This document shows positions 53,607 through 63,800 of a DNA stretch of 64,000 nt, in pieces; position 1 is the first letter of the stretch, and every line of letters begins with the position of its first letter. The translations under genes and the position numbers were made by a program. This DNA comes from Parietichytrium sp. I65-24A (Eukaryota > Sar > Bigyra > Thraustochytrida > Thraustochytriidae): assembly GCA_012862575.1 (NCBI GenBank), contig BLSF01000017.1:558001-622000 (forward strand), written 5' to 3'. The notes below the pieces were generated by a model. The model ran no database searches, was not told where the DNA came from, and worked only from the letters and a program-made list of their open reading frames with translations.

Positions 53607-55604
53607 TCAAATGATGGTTTGCAGGAACCCTGCCTGGTCTAGAAAGAGATGCAAATAGCTTTCAGTCATCGCGCTTGAAGTGAAGCGTTTGGCATCTGCG
53701 GCTACCTGCCGTCTGAATGCTGGTGTCGTTTGCTGGATTCCGAGCATGGCAGCCTGGACGAGAGAATCAACCGAGCGCTCTTCAGCTATCCAGGCGTTTC
53801 GTCCATGAACAAGATAGTCTACGGTGCCTGCAACTCCAAAGCTTATAACGGGCGCTCCAAAAGCCATGCTTTCGATATTAGCGAGGCAGAATGTCTCGAT
53901 GAAACCAGGCTGAACTGTAAAGTCGAGCTGCCCGAGAACAGAAGGCAGCATTTCGCGAGGTAGGTGACCTTGAAAGTCGACGTCTAGGCCAACTTTGGAA
54001 GCATACCTGCGAAGGCTTGGCAAGAGTGAGCCTGACCCAAACATTTGAAATTGAAAGGTGGTCCCATTCGGCGCCTGGGCTTGTAGCCTCTGAGCCAGCT
54101 CAAGAAACACCATCGGAGCTTTCTCAGGCTCCATCCGTCCAATAAAACCGATAGAAATTGGGTTGCTCAACACCCGGTCCAAGTGTGCGTCACCACGTTG
54201 CAAGAAGCTCTTCCCAACGCCAGGCTGCAGTAAGACCTTTTGTGTTCCCCTCAACATATGTGTGCGATCGAGAGAAAATTTTGAAGGGCCAATAATCACG
54301 GTCGGAGAGAGGGATGTCACAGGGTCAAGGTTCGGCAGTTCATACACTGTAAGCAAGACGCCTGCCAACCTGGCTCCTCGCTCGAGAAAGACGTCAGAGA
54401 CAGCTTTCGAATTTCCGGTGAGAAGCACATCGACTCCCGATAATGCACCTATTAGATCAAGAAGAAGGTCGGTGGCATAAAACGGAGTGAATAAGATAAT
54501 CAGTTCCATGACCGCTCGGGAACACTGATCTCTTCGCTCCGGTAGCGATCTAGGGCAGGCAAAGCAGTTCTTGCAAATATTTGGAGCAGTAATTCGCTCG
54601 AGAGAGGCAATAAACTCCGCACTTGCTGTAGCACGTGATTCAGGCCAAAATTTTCCAAAATTCATTGCGAGAGTTTTCTGAAAAACTGGTATCCCGTGAG
54701 CATCTAAAACTGACTGGAACGGACCCTCCACTTTGCCCAAAAAGGTGAAATACTCGACACGAAAGAGGTCTTTTCGTCTCGCCATTTCTGTGATCAGATA
54801 CGTCCATATCGTCTTTTGCCCATCCAACGCTAAGCTGCCAACGAACGCCACGTTGCAGACTCGAGATCTTATCTTGTCCGGTATTCTGCCGTTGTAAGGC
54901 TCTCTACTTCGCTCCAGGTCCCCTGCGGCAGCAACACCTAGCGACTCTTTCCGCGGATATACACTGAAAATTACGCTTGTCGTCGAATCTGGTGCCACGG
55001 GAAGCACTCTGCTTTTGTTGTGAGGATCAAATAGCTCGAGCGAGACGGCATGCGTCCCAGGTTGAATTTGCGCAAACTTAAGATTGCTTTCACATTTCAC
55101 GCTCCCATCCGGCAGCTCAGAACACCCGAACAACTCAGTAAGCTCGTATGCATCGGCATGAGCTTTATGCTGCACCAAGCGCAGCCTGCCATCACTCGGG
55201 AACCGGCATCCCTCCACCGTGAAATTGAGGTACAGCTGCTCTGGTTCCAAGTAGACACTCCCATCTTGGGGATGAGTAATTGTCAACTTGCAAAAGCTCT
55301 GTCGCAAGTAAAACTTTACGAATTCCGTTTCAGCGCCGAGCGCGTCGACTCCAAACGCTCTATACTCTTGTCTCCGACCATCGTCGACCGCAAACTCGAT
55401 CTTCTCCGCCGCATTCACTATTGCGTCCGAGCACACAACACCGTCTTCCGCCATCGAAGGCGAGAGCTCTTGCTGCATGCACACCTTTCCGCCAGCCGGC
55501 ACCCCGAACTTTGCGGGGTCGAGCGACACGCGCACGAGAGCGCCGGCGCATGACGCGAGGCCAGCACCGAGGATGCCGACAACCAGTGCTAAGAAGCGTC
55601 CCAT
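53607..55604 (-). CDS. Secretory-pathway GT4-type glycosyltransferase, paralog 1
   Basis: The frame encodes 665 residues from ATG 55604, chosen because it starts a clear signal peptide (MGRFLALVVGILGAGLASCA). Residues 25-235 are a beta-rich accessory region (CKLTITHPQDGSVYL, LNFTVEGCRFPSDGRLRLVQ). Residues 245-665 are a GT-B-type transferase: CNVAFVGSLALDGQKT at the start, GNSKAVSDVF, the second-domain entry IGFIGRMEPEKAPMVFLEL, MFGSGSLLPSLRR and the EX7E block ETFCLANIESMAFGAPVIS. A Cys cluster C-x2-C-x2-C-x10-C interrupts the first Rossmann half. It probably acts in the ER/Golgi lumen or outside the cell on glycoprotein or wall/scale polysaccharide. Donor and acceptor are unknown. Its neighbour upstream is a close paralog in the same orientation. 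Confidence 0.88.
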   Translation of the reverse strand: MGRFLALVVGILGAGLASCAGALVRVSLDPAKFGVPAGGKVCMQQELSPSMAEDGVVCSDAIVNAAEKIEFAVDDGRRQEYRAFGVDALGAETEFVKFYLRQSFCKLTITHPQDGSVYLEPEQLYLNFTVEGCRFPSDGRLRLVQHKAHADAYELTELFGCSELPDGSVKCESNLKFAQIQPGTHAVSLELFDPHNKSRVLPVAPDSTTSVIFSVYPRKESLGVAAAGDLERSREPYNGRIPDKIRSRVCNVAFVGSLALDGQKTIWTYLITEMARRKDLFRVEYFTFLGKVEGPFQSVLDAHGIPVFQKTLAMNFGKFWPESRATASAEFIASLERITAPNICKNCFACPRSLPERRDQCSRAVMELIILFTPFYATDLLLDLIGALSGVDVLLTGNSKAVSDVFLERGARLAGVLLTVYELPNLDPVTSLSPTVIIGPSKFSLDRTHMLRGTQKVLLQPGVGKSFLQRGDAHLDRVLSNPISIGFIGRMEPEKAPMVFLELAQRLQAQAPNGTTFQFQMFGSGSLLPSLRRYASKVGLDVDFQGHLPREMLPSVLGQLDFTVQPGFIETFCLANIESMAFGAPVISFGVAGTVDYLVHGRNAWIAEERSVDSLVQAAMLGIQQTTPAFRRQVAADAKRFTSSAMTESYLHLFLDQAGFLQTII

Positions 55605-56224
55605 CTTGCACGTGTGAGCCCAGCAAACAGGTCCCCTTGAGTGAAAACGGAGATCACCCGCTTCTTCAAACCAACTGCCAAAATGAAAACGATACACTGG
55701 CAACACTGACACTAATGGCACTGGCAAAGCAAAACGCCTGCCTCTGAGTGACCTGCCTTGCTTCCTGCCTTACCTTACTTACTTCGTCCCCTTTTCAAGT
55801 CTCTCAACTTCACAACAACTTGACTTAAATTTTGAAGTCTTTGATCATTCACATGTACTACTCATAGTCCTGATCGTGAGCACCGGTCCAATGCGCTGCT
55901 AGCTAGTAGAGCTAGCTGGCTGTAGGCTCTCGAATAGCCCTCGTGACGGACCGCCAACAGATCCAGCGGAGGTGAACGACAGTGAGCAGTTGAAAGCCAT
56001 GTCTTGCCACGTATGTATACAGGCGGTGAGGATCATGCGAGTTCCTCCTGCAGTAGAATTTAGAAAATGGGACAAGCGTGGTGAACCAACCTCGAGGAAA
56101 TGGCCAACTGTGTAGCCAGGAGTGGTCATTGTGGTGTTGTAATGTTGTGATGCGGCAAAAGCCAGTACCGGTACCGGTACGCCAAGCTCGGCCATGGTGC
56201 AAATATTTTATGTTAACTCTACGC
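55605..56224. other. Spacer between tandem glycosyltransferase paralogs
   Basis: This 620-bp spacer contains a CTAGCTAG-rich patch (about 55897-55920) and a perfect palindrome GTACCGGTACCGGTAC (56165-56180). Short frames have no features. It should hold the promoter of paralog 1 and the 3' end of paralog 2. Confidence 0.5.
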
Positions 56225-58315
56225 TCAAGAAATCTGGCAGGAATTCGTCCTAGTGTGGGCGTCAAAATCACGAAGGAAGCCAGCCTGGTCGAGAAACAGA
56301 TGCATGTAGCTCTCTGTCATCACCTGCGCTGAGAATCTCCTTGCAGACGCGGCAGCTCTGTGCCGGTGTGCTCGAGTGGTGCGCTCGATGCCTGTGAGAG
56401 CTGCTTCAAGCAAGGACTCCAAGGTGGGCTCTTTCGCAATCCACGCATTCTCGCCATGCACAAGATAGTCCGCTTCGCCTCCTGCGCTAAAGCTGATAAT
56501 TGGAACACCGAAGGACATGGCCTCTACATTTGCAAGACAAAAAGTCTCTCTAAAGCTCACCTGGACGACAAAGTCTAGACTCCCAAGAGCTCCTTGCAGG
56601 TCCTCGCGAGGCAAGTAGCCCTTGAACTCGATATTCACTCCAACTTTGGCGGCGTATCTACGAAGGCTTGGAAGCAATGATCCGGAGCCAAACATCACAA
56701 ATTGGAATGACCTGCCATTCGGTGCTCGAGCTTGGAGCTCTCGGACTAAATCAATAAATATCAAGGGCGACTTATCCGGCTCCATCCTCCCAATAAATCC
56801 TATCGTGATCGGCTTTCCCAGATCGCGTTCCAGGAACTGGCTCCCAGCTGCCATAAATCCTTCGTCAATGCCTGGATAAAGCAATATTTTGTGTGAGTTT
56901 CGTAAGACTTGTACGCTAGCCTGTTCGAGCACGACTCTGGACGGAGCAACGAGAACATTGGACGCCAAAGACACGCTCGGCTCAAAATTTGGCAGATCGA
57001 ACACAGTTAGGGCAATTCCCACAAGTCTTGCCACTTTCTCTAAGAAAACATCAGACTCCTCTCTTGAGTTCCCAGCAAGCAGAACGTCAAATCCTGCCAA
57101 AGTTCCCACCATATCCAAAATGAGATCAACCGCGTAATACGGAAGGAAGAAGATCAGACGCTCCATAAGCGCCAAAGAGCACGATTTTTCGCTTTTCTTA
57201 AGTGTAGCTGGACACTTGGAACAGTTCTCGCACATTGGCGGCTCGAGCAATCGATCTATGCAAGAAATGAGCGTAGCCACTCCCTCCTCCACGGAAATTT
57301 CGTTGGCATCTTCCCCGAAATGAAAAGTGAGCCGACCAAATGACAATGGGATGTCGTGAGCTTGAAGGAATCGCTCAAACGTTCCGTCTTCCGATGGCAT
57401 ATAAGTAATAAACTCAACTCGGAACAAGTCCTTCCGTCTAGCCATCTCTGAAAACAAGTAAGTATAGATAGTTTTTTGACCATCCATCCCCAATGCGCCA
57501 ACCACGGCAACAGAGCAGGGACGAGTTTCAACTTGCCCTGGCACCTTCCGAGCGTAGGCACCGTCGCTTGGGGCCCCATTCACATCTCTCAGAACAGCGC
57601 TCAACAGATCGTTTGGATATACATTGAAGACTACGCTTGTGAATGAGCCTTGAGCTGTTTCTAAAGCCTCGCCGGTCTCAGGATCAAGAATCTCAACCGA
57701 GAGTGCGTGAGAACCAGCCGCCAACGTCAGGAGTTTCGCTGAAGTCTTGCAGAAAAACGTCCCATCAGACTTTTCGAAACAGTTATGTATTTCCGTCAGC
57801 GCGAATGGCGTGGTGCCCGCCTTGTGTTGAACAAACTGAACGAGTCCATCATCAAAAAGCCTGCATCCTTCAATCGTGAAAACAAGAGGTAGCTCTTTCG
57901 GGGCCAGGAAACTTGCTCCATCTTCAGGGCTCAGCACGTTGACCTTGCATCTCCGGCGGCCAACCGCGAACTTTAACAAAGCCGTTCTCATGCCACGGCT
58001 ATCTACACCAAAAGCCCTAAGCTCACGCCGCTGCTCATGCTCCACGATAAAAGCTATCTTCTCCTCCGCTTTGGTGATCACACTCGAGCAAGCACGTGTG
58101 TCGTTCATCGAAAGCACCTCTCTCGGTCCATCGTCGCCTTCGTCCAGCGCCTCCAGCGCCTCTTCGCCGATCGAGTTAGAATCAATTTCTATGCACACCC
58201 TTCCACCTTCCGTCGCAAGTAATTTGGAGGGGTCCAAAGTCACCGTGGTCACTGCCACTATTCTGCGGAGCACCAGACCGCCCACTAAGAAAACCAACTT
58301 CGCCAGCTTTACCAT
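56225..58315 (-). CDS. Secretory-pathway GT4-type glycosyltransferase, paralog 2
   Basis: The frame encodes 696 residues from ATG 58315. A signal peptide or signal anchor (MVKLAKLVFLVGGLVLRRIV) is followed by the same beta-rich accessory region (CKVNVLSPEDGASFLAPKEL, FTIEGCRLFDDGLVQFVQ). The GT-B transferase follows: CSVAVVGALGMDGQKT, GNSREESDVF, IGFIGRMEPDKSPLIFIDL, MFGSGSLLPSLRR and EX7E in ETFCLANVEAMSFGVPIIS. The Cys cluster C-x2-C-x2-C-x10-C is kept in the same place as in paralog 1. The two match along their full length and both end in TESYxHLFLDQAGFL, which points to a tandem gene duplication. This copy has about 15 extra C-terminal residues. Conservation of all motifs suggests both are active. 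Confidence 0.88.
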   Translation of the reverse strand: MVKLAKLVFLVGGLVLRRIVAVTTVTLDPSKLLATEGGRVCIEIDSNSIGEEALEALDEGDDGPREVLSMNDTRACSSVITKAEEKIAFIVEHEQRRELRAFGVDSRGMRTALLKFAVGRRRCKVNVLSPEDGASFLAPKELPLVFTIEGCRLFDDGLVQFVQHKAGTTPFALTEIHNCFEKSDGTFFCKTSAKLLTLAAGSHALSVEILDPETGEALETAQGSFTSVVFNVYPNDLLSAVLRDVNGAPSDGAYARKVPGQVETRPCSVAVVGALGMDGQKTIYTYLFSEMARRKDLFRVEFITYMPSEDGTFERFLQAHDIPLSFGRLTFHFGEDANEISVEEGVATLISCIDRLLEPPMCENCSKCPATLKKSEKSCSLALMERLIFFLPYYAVDLILDMVGTLAGFDVLLAGNSREESDVFLEKVARLVGIALTVFDLPNFEPSVSLASNVLVAPSRVVLEQASVQVLRNSHKILLYPGIDEGFMAAGSQFLERDLGKPITIGFIGRMEPDKSPLIFIDLVRELQARAPNGRSFQFVMFGSGSLLPSLRRYAAKVGVNIEFKGYLPREDLQGALGSLDFVVQVSFRETFCLANVEAMSFGVPIISFSAGGEADYLVHGENAWIAKEPTLESLLEAALTGIERTTRAHRHRAAASARRFSAQVMTESYMHLFLDQAGFLRDFDAHTRTNSCQIS

Positions 58316-58936
58316 CTTGTGGGGGCACCCCGCAGGACCAAGCTGGCAGCTTGGACTACTAGCGCGTTATAGGCAGCCGAGGTAGCCGGCGCCTCGAGCG
58401 ACGCCAGCTTTCCAGGTTTTATTGTTGGAAGAAAGCGAAGTACTTACAGTAAGTTTGTTGTGTCCCACCCGCTCTTGCTTCGGCCACGCGCGCCTCTGTC
58501 GTCTCCCAGCAAGTTTTTCACTATAGTTAACGCTATACCTCAAGTAGCCAAACTTGCAACTCTGGTTCTTCTTAGAAGTACAGTAGCGATTTGTATTCGC
58601 GGAGAACCCAAGAACCGAAGTTCGTTCTTCTCATGTTTGAAATTTTTTTGCATTTTTTTACTGATTGTTGAGCGAGAGAGAAAGAGTAGAGAGGGGAAGG
58701 AAGTTTCGATGTCTATCAGGAGCCAGTAGAGAAGGAAAGGTCAAAGAACCCAGTTCTTGCATTCGCTCAAAGAACCAGGTTCTTGGAAGAACCGGTTCTT
58801 CGCGAGAGATGACATTGGCCGTGGATTGATAAGGGCGGCGAATACATCAACTCGTTGAATGCGGCAAACCCGAAACGAGAACGAGAGAAGAAGAGCACGA
58901 GCAAAAGCAAGAATCAGGAAGCAAATTTCGAGCAGT
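58316..58936. other. Divergent promoter region between GT paralog 2 and the HORMA gene
   Basis: This 621-bp region holds a cluster of AAGAAC...GTTCTT palindromes (58610-58800, listed separately) and a GA-rich patch at 58670-58700. No gene is supported. Confidence 0.5.
58610..58800. promoter_or_regulatory. Cluster of AAGAACC/GGTTCTT palindromes upstream of the HORMA gene
   Basis: Four inverted repeats with the same half-site: 58610-58629 (AAGAAC, 8-nt centre, GTTCTT), 58744-58758 (AAGAACCCAGTTCTT), 58770-58784 (AAGAACCAGGTTCTT) and 58787-58800 (AAGAACCGGTTCTT, perfect). The last three lie within 57 bp, about 140-190 bp before the HORMA ATG. The clustering suggests binding sites for a dimeric factor. 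The target gene could be either divergent neighbour. Confidence 0.5.
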
Positions 58937-60575
58937 ATGCAGGCGCTCAGGAACAAGCAGGAGCAATTTACGCTCAAAGCGAGCGTGGCGTGTATGAAGT
59001 GAGTTGCGGAGGCGGACGGAAAGTCGCGGTGGATGTGCAACTAACACTCCACTTGGAGCATCGCAGGAACAGTATTCGAATCGCATTGTCGACGGTTGCT
59101 TTTCAACGGGGCCTGTTCCCCGAAGACGCGTTTCAAAGCAAGGAATACGTAAGTGGGGCTCGCGGCGAGTGAGTGTCGAATAATGGCCCGTGTGCTAAAG
59201 TATAGAGATCGTTGCTTTTGATCAGTGTGGAACGGATTCGTTCATTTTAAAGCCGAAAAAGGAGGACGTCGTGGTCAGTGAAGCGGCTCTCCAGTATTGC
59301 GACTATCTGGAGAGAGGCGTGTTTGATGCTCTCGACAAATGCTACGTTGAGCGCGTCATGTTTAATATCCATTCTGCCGATCCGTCCACCGAAGAAGTAA
59401 GTTGCCAAATGTATCAGGTTGTCCGGGACCGACTCACAAACTCGATTTGCGCAAAACATATGCAGGGCCAGGCTGCGAGAAATATCTTGGAGACCTACAG
59501 TTTCAGGCTGGAATACGACCATGATCTCATACAGAAGGAAGGCGATAGTAAGAGCGCATACTTCGTCCGCAGATCACAGCAACCGATTTCAAGACTCACT
59601 CGTCAGGAGGTCGCTGCACAAACGCGAGCTATGATCCGAAAACTCAGCAGCGTGATCACTTCGCTTCCTGTAAGTTCGGCCCTGCCATACCTCACGAAGA
59701 ACTTGTTGTGTCGTCAATTAACATGTGTATTCCCAACACAGGATCTCCCCGAAAAGAAGTGGATTTCGGTTTACCTCTCTTACAATGATAGTGCTCCTCA
59801 AGCATACGAACCCCCGAGTTTTGTCGCCGTTGCTCCAGCGGAGGTTCCGATGGTAAGTCTTTTAATAGCGTCTCACGAACATTGCTCAAACCTTGCTGAC
59901 AGCACGTGCCCGGCCATCTAGTTTCACCTCGAGCCGACCATTTTCAAGGTTGGTGCGACGAGCACAGGCTACCATAGCCTCGACGTCAAGGTCAAGTGCG
60001 TCGTTCCGGACGAAGCGCAGGAAGAAATCCATGACGAGGCCAAGTATGAAACTGTGAGTGACCGAGAAGAGCAAGAGGCGAAGCAAGATGCGCTTTCTGC
60101 TTGGGCAAGCGTCAAAGACGCCCTTTACGAAAGCATCGTCCACAAAGTCAAGCAACGTAGCGTGAAAGGCGCGAACGTATTGTCCATCATCGATGACACT
60201 TTCACTTCCTCCGAGTGGGGATACTCCTTCAGCGATCGATTCAAGCAGGACCTGGTTGAGAGGCTCGAAGTGGATGGCCACCTCTCCTCTCGAAAAGCAT
60301 CCAAGGAGACTCTCCCCCTCTCCGAGGTTCACGAGGCTCTTGATCCCACGGAATCGTCGCAAGTTACCGTGGACAGCTTCCAAGCAGAACAAGAGAACGT
60401 GACCAAGATATCCCGGGCTAAGCGGCCTCTTCCCTGTGACTGGACAAGCGCTACACGCCAGTCAAAGCAGTCCAAGTCATCGGCGGATCAAGTCTTCCCA
60501 CCCGCAACTCTCCAGCCTCGAACTCAAGTTTCCAAGCGCCGAATCCGCACTTACAGCAAGCGTTCGTCCCGATGA
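58937..60575 (+). CDS. Meiotic HORMA-domain protein, HOP1/HORMAD/ASY1 type (6 exons)
   Basis: Exons 58937-58998, 59067-59148, 59226-59396, 59466-59669, 59742-59852 and 59922-60575 join in phase to give 427 residues; introns are 68-77 bp. Residues 5-240 form a HORMA domain: IALSTVAFQRGLFPEDAFQ, LERGVFDALDKCYVERVMFN, ILETYSFRLEYD, KWISVYLSYNDSAPQAYEPP and FHLEPTIFKVG, which closely track HORMAD1/Hop1. Such proteins coat meiotic chromosome axes, promote double-strand breaks and homolog bias, and are removed by Pch2/TRIP13. Residues 268-335 (VKDALYESIVHKVKQRSVKG to RLEVDGHL) look like a winged helix, as in the chromatin-binding region of some Hop1 proteins. The basic C-terminus (VSKRRIRTYSKRSSR) may hold the closure motif. 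Intron 3 is 69 nt with no stop, so retention would keep frame. Confidence 0.88.
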
Positions 60576-60802
60576 ATGAACGTTCGCACAACAATCAAGC
60601 GTTACCCCGCCGCATCTTTCTGCGAATCCAAATACTATCACTAGCACCTCCACAAAACAATAATTATGTGCACATATCCACGGCCATCACCACTGGCCAG
60701 CCAATAGAGTTTGCGTACGGGACACTACAGGTCAGCAGCACGACTGCTAGTAAACGTGGCCAGCAACGGATACCTCGGCGTACATTTGGCCCAGAGTGAT
60801 AA

Positions 60803-63800
60803 ATGTCGAAAGCCTTCGTGATGGCGTGGGCGAGCCAATCGGGTGCTTCGTCCTCGATGCGGAGAATGGAGTTTCCCGAGGTCTCCGAGGAGGAGCGAGA
60901 GCAGGGCAATGGCAATGGCAATGGCAATGGCAATGGCAATGGCAATGGCAATCTCCAGCTGGTGGTGGCGCACTCAAAGATGCGCGGCAAACACAAAGGA
61001 CACCAAAACCGGCAAGTACTGGACGATTTGGAATCCACGCTGAAAGTGGCCGCCAATCGACTCTCGGCGCTGGAAGCAGTGCTCGGTAAGGAAAGGTCGA
61101 CGGGGGAAACGTTTGACGGAGACGAGCGCTGGGAAGAGGACATCAAAAATGTGTTCCTTTACAAAAAGCGGGAGGAGCTGAGAAAGCGCAAGGAAGCCGA
61201 CAAGTACGGGGAAATGGAAATGCAGGAATTTCTGTTTCGGTATAAACGTGAGCATAAAATGGAGCCCGCTGCAATCCAATTGCAGAGCTGGTGGAGAATG
61301 GCGATTCGAAGGAAGAGATTCAATTGTGTGCGAAACACACGCAGACGTTGGCTGTTTAGGTTCTTCCACGAATGGCTCTTATTTTTGGAATTGCGGAGCT
61401 TAGTCAAAAGGTTTGTGGCGAGGCGGTACCTGCATTTGTGGATTGAATTCAGAGATGAAGCGGTTCAGGCACGAGATCTTATTACTCGCATGGCGGATGA
61501 GAGCTCCGGGTTGGCGATGACAAAAGTTTTGACTAGAATACGTGCATTTGGCTTCGCGGAGAGTAGCTTTGCAAATTTAATGCCTCCCCGGCCCCGAGAT
61601 AAGCAAGGGAAAACAGGTAGAACATGCAGATTTTCGCAGATTCAGATCCAGAAGGAAGATCTTTTGCTTGATCGCGTCCGCCTCATGGCAGAGCTCAAGT
61701 TCAAGCAAAAGGTTTGGAATAGGTGGCTTGGCCACATCAGGGAGCTAAATCAGAGGCGCGCGAAGGCAAGCCTCCACCTCTCCAGGATGATTCGGATCAG
61801 CAAGAAGGGAGGAGTTGCGTCGAAGTGGACGGGGGAATTTGCCAGTTTTAGCTTCATTATGTGGGCTCGGATGACCAAGTTTCGAAGAAGCCTTCGCATG
61901 GGGGAAGCTGCGCCTTCATTTAGTGAGCACATTCCTGAATGGAACGAGTGGGTCAAGAAGGATGTTCGTCGGCGAGCGCTTAAAGCAAAAGCTTCGGAGC
62001 GTGGGCCGCTCGCTATGAAGAACCGTTATTTTGCGCGAATGTTCGACTTTGCTTCAACACGCAAGAGAACTCGTGAAATGCTCGCGATTGCGCAGGCAAA
62101 GTATGAAAGAACGCGGATGCTCTCAATAATGCAACACTGGTTTGCATACTCACGAAAGCGAGGAGGAGTGATGCGACTGCAGCGCAAAATTTTGGTCGCT
62201 TGGAACAGATGGGCAGAGCGTAAGGCCAGACTCAAGCTGGTGAAGCAATACCTCTCGACAAGTCTTCGGTCTTCACAGAAGCGCACGGTATTGGAATTTT
62301 GGAGAAAACGCAGAGGAGACGTTCAGGCTGCAAGATGTTTTCAGGAAGACAAGCTCTTCTCCTCGATTACAAAGCATTACAATATTGCTCTAGAGGCTGT
62401 GTTTCGGTGGCGAAATGACGTGACCCACGTCTACTTCTTGCAGGCATGGAAAGCCTGGAAGCGACTCTGCGCCAATCGCCAAAGCTGGGACCTGGCGAGA
62501 TTTCATTACTTACGAATGGAAGCGCGGCGAATCTTACAAAAAACCTTCCACGCCTGGGCTAAGGCTGCCATCAAAATGCAACAACCAAGGGCAACAGTGA
62601 TGGTGATAAATTATTGCGGGCCTGAGGATTTATCGCCGTTTTCGTCTTTCTCGTCGGTGGAGCAAAAGAGCACGACAGAGTCTCTTGTCGAAGACGACTT
62701 CGATCATGCGATCATGAGGGAGTGGCTACTGGGCGACACTCCTGACTGGGCAACACGCAAACGCCAAACGACAGAATTGCACCTCGCTGCTGATAGAGGT
62801 GACTTTGATATGGTGCACTCAATCTTGTCCAGATTTCAAGCACCCAGGAACACCATAAAACGATCTGCCCTTTCGGAGCAAAAACGTTTGATGGAAATCA
62901 AAATGCGCAAAGACCTCGCCACGCAGCAGGATGGTAGCGAGCCAAATATGAAACAAAATCCCGTAGAAGAACAAATCGGGCTCTATAGTACTGATGGTCT
63001 AGAGGTGTTTGCAGACTTTTGCATCGATATGAAGGATGAACGCGGCAACACGGCCCTCCACTTGGCCTCTAAACACATCGGGGATAGCTTTTTATCGGTT
63101 GTCATTCTCTTGGTGCAGAGTGGAGCGCAAGTGGCCTGCAAGAACGACAGAGGGAAGACACCGCGAGATATTTGCACAAGTCCCAAGGTTGATGCGTTCT
63201 TATCTGCTCACGAGGAGCGCATTGGCTCCTTTGCATTTACGGCTGCAGAGAGAAAAGCGTACAGACAGATCCGATGCGAAGTCTCTTGGAGGAATTTGAG
63301 TCTAGGCGGTTTCGTCAACTCACTGGTTCAGATATCCATGGGTGTAAACCTGAGCACCGGTGAGTGCATCCAGCCGCTGCATCACAGGTCAGAGAGACCT
63401 GCAGTTGGCCTTCCAAGCTCTTTCAGGGCATTAGAAGCAGTTCATCGTCGCATCGCAGATATACGCTGTGATCAGATGCCGAAACGATTGCAACGTGACT
63501 CTTTACTTGTTAAACGTGGCATGGTCAGGGACACACTGAATAAATTTAAAACCTCCTCGGTCCCTCCGTCTGATCGAAAGAAAAGTATTATGGAGACAGA
63601 GCTTGGCGCAAAGCCGGAGTCTGAGCAGTTTTTTTTGCCGTTTCGCGGAAGTGCACTAAATCACACTGAAATCACTCGAGTTCAAGATGGCCCCCGGCTC
63701 GTGTCGCAGAAGGTGCTGCATCCTTTGCGAAATGAACACTTTGCATCTCAAGTGATTGGACTTCATAACAAACGGGTCGGAGGCAGGCTGTTCAAAATTT

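Noticed and set aside
60725-61146. Minus-strand frames with Ile-Ala or Cys-His repeats
   Set aside because: They are antisense readings of the GGCAAT microsatellite inside the Sfi1-like gene.
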